Both the position numbers and the translations under genes were made by a program. A stretch of 64,000 nt of DNA. Source: Lamellibrachia columna. Lineage: Eukaryota > Annelida > Polychaeta > Sabellida > Siboglinidae. The notes under the pieces were generated by a model. That model was given only the letters and a program-made list of their open reading frames with translations. It did no database searches and was not told where the DNA came from. The stretch covers positions 1,267,493 to 1,331,492 of the forward strand of contig OY759273.1 of the NCBI GenBank assembly GCA_963662155.1. The letters are read 5' to 3'. Shown piece after piece: positions 57,486 through 64,000 of this stretch (its first letter is position 1; each line of letters starts with the position of its first letter).

Positions 57486-59160
57486 TCATGTCGACACTAA
57501 ACTGATGTGTACAATTAATGTTTTACATTCGCTTTGGATTGCGGAATTTAGTTAGTAATATAATAACTGCTTAGTAGCATAGTAGCTTGAAACAAAGTTA
57601 AAATGTACCATATCATAGCAGAGAAAGACAAAAGAGTAAATCGAACCAACGAATAAATGTTTACATTTTATTATTTGCCAAATATCTCACCTATCATTGG
57701 TTGTACACTTTGTGTCTGGTTTGACAATTATCTTGAAAAACAAACACAAAGTGTACGGTAATTGTATGTGTATAATACGCTCCCAAATATAATACGCCAC
57801 CAAGAATATTACGCTCCGAAGTATAATACGCCCCCAAGTATAATACGCAATTGTTCAAATCTGACAGAATGTCTATATTACCATGTATGATACGCATCCC
57901 AGCTTTGCAGACCTCCATTTCTCCACATCCGATAGTTTGTCGGAGCATCCCTTAGCCTGGTGTACTTTTCCAAGTAAAGCCGCTTTGCTTCAGCGTCTTC
58001 TGCCGCTATCGCCATCGGCTTACATTATCGCTCACTCCGCGACACTATTTGGACCGAAAACACACAATATTGTTTATATAATGTTTATTGTTTACTGATT
58101 TTGTTATATGATTTGCATCAATAGAGTCCACATTTATTTTCAACTATTTCCAATGTTTTTATATGCTTATAAATAGTCATAACTGAGTGTGTGGTGTGGC
58201 AGGGGTCTCAACGTCCCACCTCCCACCTCATACCTGTTTTTGAGGCCAACCTTCAATAGTCTACCTGTGTTTGGGCCAACCTCCTACCTCACACTTTCTG
58301 CCACACCATATCAACTGATGCGATACACTGAGAGTCAATTTGATTGATAACCAAAATTCCGGACAAATATCCGGGTTTCATAGCACTGGGAATTATTGTT
58401 CTCACCCAGGACGTAGTGAAGGCTGACAAACGCTGTCGCCTGATCAGTGTTGGCCTTGAAAGAGAGCTGGGATAATTCATCCAGCTCTTCCACATGATGT
58501 ACGGTTAAACATAACGTCATGCCTGTTATATTGTGTTCTATCATCGAACCATGCACTGTTAACCCGTCGACGTTGCTATTTTCAGGTTCCGAGGCAAAGT
58601 TTCATATTGAAGTCCGTTATCAGTTTAGGAAGTCATACTTTCTGGACAGCGGAAGTATCGCAAGCCGTCGACAAGTTATCTACTACAATCAACACATACA
58701 AATAGTGCAAGCAAGCCCGGCAAGTTTAAATACGATTTACACAAAAGGACCTTTCACTTGTTACAGAACGTTGGAGAATGGAATATTTCATTAAATCTTA
58801 CGTACACATTCACTACGTGGACCATTGTGTCAAGGATGCCAGCAAAGGACTCAAAATATGTGGGAATTTCCACACCTGAAATGTCACACTTCCTACCAAA
58901 TAATAGGACGAACTGTCCGCGCAAAACGTCCGACACCGCGGAGTTCAAAGTTGATAAGTCAATAATTTATGTTGAATAACTTCAAAACGTGACGTAGAAC
59001 TTAAACGAGATATCATGCGATTGTACGATGGGCCAAATGGAAACAATGTCAGTAATGTAACCATCAGAGAATCCTTTTAACGTGCGCTCATGTTGACGTT
59101 GACAGACGTGTCCTGTTGAAAATATGAACTTGCTGACCTTAGACAAACATTAAAGCCAGT
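57486..59160. other. Unique DNA with a 17-bp tandem repeat
   Basis: About five copies of a unit like agtataatacgcccccaa occur at 57765-57850. A frame at 58519-58794 (91 residues) has no recognised motif. No convincing gene. Confidence 0.5.
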
Positions 59161-59183
59161 ACTGTGACAAGAAAATAAAGGCA

Positions 59184-60745
59184 ATGAAGGATAACAAATC
59201 ACCGGGAGTGGATGGGATTCCTCCAAAATTACTAATGGAAACAGTAGATCAAATCAGTATACCACTTGCAAGAGTATTCAACTTGTCATTAAAAGAGGGA
59301 GTTGTTCCGTTTGAATGGAAAGAAGCAAACATCATACCATTATTTAAAAAGGGTTCGAGAAATAAGTCAGAGAATTACAGACCAGTGAGTTTAACGTCAG
59401 TGATTTGTAAATTATTAGAAAGGTTAATTAAAGACCATATGGTGGACTTCCTCGTTAAGCATAAATTATTAAATTCATCTCAACATGGATTCCTTAAAGC
59501 GAGGTCATGCTTAACAAATATGTTATGTTTTTTGGAAGAAATCACTAAGTGGATAGACGTGGGATCGCCAGTAGATATTATCTACTTAGATTTTCAGAAA
59601 GCTTTTGACAAAGTGCCACATCAAAGATTGCTACTTAAATTAAAAGCCCATGGTATCGGGGATAGCATAACTGACTGGATAGAACAATGGCTGACTGACA
59701 GAAGACAACGAGTTGTAGTAGATGGAGAAGTTTCAAATTGGAAATCGGTTTTGAGTGGGGTACCTCAAGGATCAGTATTAGGACCTATATTATTCTTAAT
59801 TTATATCAATGACTTGGACGAGAGTATAACAAGTAACGTACTGAAATTTGCGGACGACACAAAACTGTTTAGAAAGGTTAATACTGATGGTGATAAACAA
59901 CATTTACAAAACGATCTAGACAGATTAGTGAAATGGTCTGAGAAATGGCAGATGCTGTTCAATTTTGGGAAATGTAAATGCCTACATACAGGACATGGGA
60001 ACTTGAATGTAAACTATAAAATGGGAGCTACTGTTCTGGGTACTACTGTAAAAGAAAAGGACTTAGGAGTTACAATAAGCGCTGATATGAAAGTTTCAGA
60101 GCAGTGTGGTATTGCAGCTTCAAAGGGTAATCAAATTCTTGGATTGATTAGAAGAAACATAACATACAAGGGAAAAAAGTTAATTATACCTCTTTATAAA
60201 GCAATAGTTAGACCTCATTTAGAATACTGTATACAAGCATGGCGACCATATCGTAAGAAGGATATAGATACGCTTGAACGCATACAAAGGAGAGCAACTA
60301 AAATGATTCCAGAACTTAGAGACCTTAGTTATGAAGAACGCCTGAAAGAATGTGGTTTAACAACTCTAGAGACAAGGAGGTTAAGAGGAGATCAGATTGA
60401 AGTTTTTAAGATATTGAATGGGTATGAAAATATTGATAGAAATAAGTTTTTCTCACTCAAGAAGGATAGCAGAACTAGAGGACATGAGGTAAAATTAGTA
60501 AAGGATCAATGTAGATTGGACATCAGGAAGCACTCGTTCTCACAGAGGACAATAAATGAATGGAACAAACTGTCTACAGATTGTGTAACTGCTAGCAGCG
60601 TGAATATGTTTAAAAACAAGGTTGACACATATATCAGGAGGGCGGGTTATAAGTAGGTGAACATTGTTGGACTCTCGATAAGCCAATGGCTTCCTTGTCC
60701 ACTTGCCATCTGGGCCTTTGGCTTGGATGGCAAATCTAGTTAAAT
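59184..60745 (+). mobile_element. CR1/L2-like LINE, 5' truncated, RT frame intact
   Basis: A 490-residue uninterrupted frame (59184-60656) covers the reverse transcriptase. It starts NKSPGVDGIPPKLL, then YRPVSLTSVICKLLERL, GFLKARSCLTNML, VDIIYLDFQKAFDKVPH (first catalytic Asp), LSGVPQGSVLGPILFLIYIND and LKFADDTKLF (the F-A-D-D catalytic pair). The thumb and the usual C-terminal RRATKMIPELRDLSYEERL to FKNKVDTYI block follow. Endonuclease and ORF1 are missing upstream. The 3' untranslated region ends in taaatctagttaaatctagt, a short repeated tail like CR1-group LINEs. Confidence 0.9.
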
Positions 60746-61625
60746 CTAGTTAAACGCTATTGTTGAATCCAATGGAGTATTTGCCTTGCAATGTTTCTAT
60801 CCCCGGGGAATAGGGATATGCTTTTCACTGAGAGGAAACACACAATCACCTCTGAATTATCTCAATTATCGCTCATGAAGACGTTTCGCTCAATGTTAAA
60901 TATATGACATACAGAAGGCGGAGAACAATCGACTTCAGTTTACGACGCGCATCGAGTCACTTCGCCAAACTTCAGAATTCATTTTGATCTTCGCCTTATG
61001 TGATGATTATTTCATTAATTATTGTGCTCACAAAACGTCGACACCGTTGCCACAAAATGCCATTACTGTTGGAGCACATATTCATTTGTTTTATGAACAA
61101 CATAGTGGTACGGATATGTGCAACTGATTTTATCGTTCGACGGGGACGCGAATTATACATCAATAGTGTCTTTGTTAAATAAAACAATTTGCGAACTGTT
61201 TTAAGTATTAAATGAAATACTGTCTTCCCAGTATCACCTTACGGCCACCCATATAATGTGGTCACGTGGCAGTTGATCTCATCATGGGACACTCGTGATA
61301 GCAGTAGCAAAATATTAGCTATTAATCCCTCTAATACAGTCACCTCGAATTAAAGAATATGTAGTGCAAAACGGTCAAACTACCGTCCAATTATTGTACA
61401 TTACGTACTTCGATATGAGGGACACCCGATAGTGAATAGCTAAAGTAATAAATCATACACTTCTGACAAAATGAGTATACGAAGTTGAAGTATTACATAC
61501 AAAGCATGACATTAACAAGACACTGAGAGCATTTTCGCGAAAGACATCAGAAGCTCTGAGGGTGCAACACGCAACAGGCGATTAAACCGAACCGCTAAAA
61601 GATCGACGTAACTGACAAACGTTGT
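60746..61625. other. Unique DNA, no gene seen
   Basis: AT-rich sequence between the LINE tail and the 63-bp array. Only short frames without motifs. Confidence 0.55.
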
Positions 61626-61629
61626 GCTG

Positions 61630-62705
61630 TCGTTGGGCGGTCGGAGCATGTATCTAGACCTTCATCAGCCAAAGTGACGGGAGTTTCATTTGTGATTGGC
61701 CGGTTGGAGCATGTATCTAGACTTTCATCAGCCAAAGTGACTGGAGTTTCACTTGTGATTGGCCGGTTGGAGCATGTATCTAGACCTTCATCGGCCAAAG
61801 TGACTGGAGTTTCATTTGTGATTGGCCGGTTGGAGCATGTATCTAGACCTTCATCGGCCAAAGTGACTGGAGTTTCATTTGTGATTGGCCGGTTGGAGCA
61901 TGTATCTAGACCTTCATCGGCCAAAGTGACTGGAGTTTCATTTGTGATTGGCCGGTTGGAGCATGTATCTAGACCTTCGTCGGCCAAAGTGACTGGAGTT
62001 TCACTTGTGATTGGCCGGTTGGAGCATGTATCTAGACCTTCGTCGGCCAAAGTGACTGGAGTTTCACTTGTGATTGGCCGGTTGGAGCATGTATCTAGAC
62101 CTTCGTCGGCCAAAGTGACTGGAGTTTCATTTGTGATTGGCCGGTTGGAGCATGTATCTAGACCTTCATCGGCCAAAGTGACTGGAGTTTCATTTGTGAT
62201 TGGCCGGTTGGAGCATGTATCTAGACCTTCATCGGCCAAAGTGACTGGAGTTTCATTTGTGATTGGCCGGTTGGAGCATGTATCTAGACCTTCATCGGCC
62301 AAAGTGACTGGAGTTTAATTTGTGATTGGCCGGTTGGAGCATGTATCTAGACCTTCATCAGCCAAAGTGACTGGAGTTTCATTTGTGATTGGCCGGTTGG
62401 AGCATGTATCTAGACCTTCATCAGCCAAAGTGACGGGAGTTTCATTTGTGATTGGCCGGTTGGAGAATGCATCCAGGCCCTCATCAGCCAAAGTGACGGG
62501 AGTTTCATTTGTGATTGGCCGGTTGGAGAATGCATCCAGGCCCTCATCAGCCAAAGTGACTGGAGTTTCATTTGTGATTGGCCGGTTGGAGAATGCATCC
62601 AGGCCCTCATCAGCCAAAGTGACGGGAGTTTCATTTGTGATTGGCCGGTTGGAGAATGCATCCAGGCCCTCATCAGCCAAAGTGACGGGAGTTTCAGGTG
62701 TCTTT
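61630..62705. repeat. 63-bp tandem repeat, about 17 near-identical copies
   Basis: Unit ggccggttggagcatgtatc plus tagaccttcatcggccaaag plus tgactggagtttcatttgtgatt. A sub-family (agaatgcatccaggccctc) occupies the last four copies. The unit is 21 codons, so minus-strand frames read ETPVTLADEGLDTCSNRPIT repeats; plus-strand frames are open as well. Confidence 0.95.
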
Positions 62706-63990
62706 GGCCGGTGGTGCATTTGTTCATGTTTTCTACGGCGTAACAGAAGTCTTCGTATGTGTTTGTCCGGGAAAACCATTCGGTGCATTGTCCAAAACAA
62801 AAACGTAATTGATTCATCAGCACTTCATTGGCGTCACTTGCGGAAATTTCGCTTGTTTCTGGCTAGTCGGTGCGTGTGTCCACACTTTCGCATAAGTAAG
62901 TGACGAAAGTTTAGCGTCCAGTGTGATGGACGTTTCGCGTGTGTTTGTCCATTCGTAGCGTGCGTCCGCCTTTTTAAATGTGTGACGGACGGAGTTTCGC
63001 AGGTCTTTGGCCGATCGCAGCATGCTTCCACTCTTTCATCTCAGGAACGAACGGAAGATTCGAATGTGTTTGGCCAGTCGCAGCTTTCGTCGTTGGCCGG
63101 TCGAACATACATCAGCACTTCATTTGCATCACTAGTGGAAGGTTCGCGAGTTTCTGACAATTCCGCACGTGCGTCCGCGATTTACCAGCGTAAATAATTT
63201 AACGACGCGTGTGGTGGTCGTTTAACGTGTGTTTGTCCAGTCGGAGCAAACGTCCTACCTTTCATTACAGGAACGGGCGGACATTTTGCACGTCTTTGAC
63301 CGACGGAAATGTCAAGGTTGGAACGTGCGTCCGTTTTGTCTTCTATGGGACGGAAAAAAGTTTCGCAAATCGTTGGCCGGTCGGAGCATGCGTTCACTTT
63401 TTCATCCCAGGAACGGACGGAAGTTTCGCGTGTCTTTGGCTGATCGGACTTTGCGTCCGCTCTGTCATCTCCGTCACGAACGGAAGTTTCGCGGTTCTCC
63501 AGACTATCGGAACAAGTGTCCGCCCTTTCATCTACGTAACGGACGTAAGATTCGCTTCTCGTTGGCCGGTCGAACATTCGTCAGTACTTCATTGGCGTCA
63601 CTGGCGGAAGTTTTGCGGGTTTCTGAACAGTCGGTGCATGCGTCTACGCTTTGGCATTCGTAAGTGATGGAAGTTTAGAGACGAGTGTGATGGACGTTTT
63701 CGTGTGTTTGTCCGGTAGGAGCGTGCGTCCGCCTTTTCAACTGTTTGACGGACGGAAGTTTAGCGCGTCTTTGGTCGATCGGAATGTGTATGTCCGGCCT
63801 TTCAACTGCGTGATGGCCTTCGTCGGCCAAAGTGACGGGAGTTTCGGCTGTATTCGCCCGATTGGAGCCTATGTTCATGTCTGCGGCGTAACAGATGGAA
63901 ATTTCGTAAGTGTTTGGCTGAAAATGTCCAATAAAAGCATCCGGTGCATTGTCCAAAGCAGAAATGTAATTGATGTTTGGTGATGACTTC
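62706..63990. repeat. Diverged continuation of the 60-63-bp array
   Basis: Some twenty units with only key positions kept (ggaagtttcgcgtgtctttg, gtcggagcatgcgtccgc). On the minus strand the period keeps E-T-x-V then a D/E patch then C/A-S-D-R-P, but frames shift several times. The array continues to the window edge. Confidence 0.8.
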
Positions 63991-64000
63991 ACAACGTATG

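Overview
The window reads as nuclear DNA of a marine-type invertebrate animal, probably a lophotrochozoan, amphioxus or similar. This is inferred from its contents; I cannot name the species. It is dense in microsatellites and minisatellites, carries GT-AG introns, and holds several animal transposon families: a Polinton/Maverick (adintovirus-like), a piggyBac remnant, a tyrosine-recombinase (DIRS/Ngaro-like) retroelement, a CR1/L2-like LINE and an RTE-like LINE fragment.

The centrepiece is a 17.5 kb Polinton/adintovirus-like element at 2697-20198. Its 163-bp terminal inverted repeats (2697-2859 and 20036-20198) are identical by eye. It is flanked by a 6-bp target duplication with one mismatch (AACGGC / AACGAC). 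On the minus strand, read right to left, lie an early-type module (NADAR-domain protein, RPA70-like OB-fold protein, a spliced acidic protein), then a zinc-finger head and protein-primed DNA polymerase B, then the packaging/virion block: FtsK-like ATPase, two small virion-type proteins, DDE integrase, one-TM protein, penton, pX-like core protein, double-jelly-roll major capsid protein and adenain-like protease. One spliced membrane-protein gene runs on the plus strand from a shared promoter at about 18.2 kb. Two single-base-type breaks (integrase about 7.55 kb; zinc finger/polymerase junction in a 13-base homopolymer about 14.17 kb) and a decayed second pX-like copy suggest a recent but probably defective insertion, or assembly errors.

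Outside the element: 0-2.7 kb is microsatellite plus 27-bp and 55-bp minisatellites. 20.2-24.3 kb holds microsatellites and a GC-rich decayed coding stretch (21.46-22.55 kb). 25.5-30.5 kb is a minus-strand multi-exon gene of unknown, possibly transposase-like, function with two internal minisatellites. 30.7-32.7 kb is a 21-bp minisatellite followed by microsatellite. A small three-exon gene start lies at 33.16-33.54 kb. 33.7-38.2 kb is AT-rich duplicated DNA with a piggyBac remnant inserted in one copy.

38.75-43.95 kb and 51.43-56.62 kb are two blocks of one roughly 210-bp satellite, separated by a decayed tyrosine-recombinase retroelement (43.95-51.43 kb) that carries an SGNH-hydrolase fragment. 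57.0-60.75 kb contains two copies of one LINE in opposite orientations. 61.6-64 kb is a 63-bp (21-codon) repeat array, homogenised at its left end and diverged at its right.

The strongest candidate for something undescribed is the right arm of the Polinton: a NADAR N-glycosidase-like gene, an RPA70-like ssDNA-binding gene and two intron-containing genes around a duplicated bidirectional TATA promoter.
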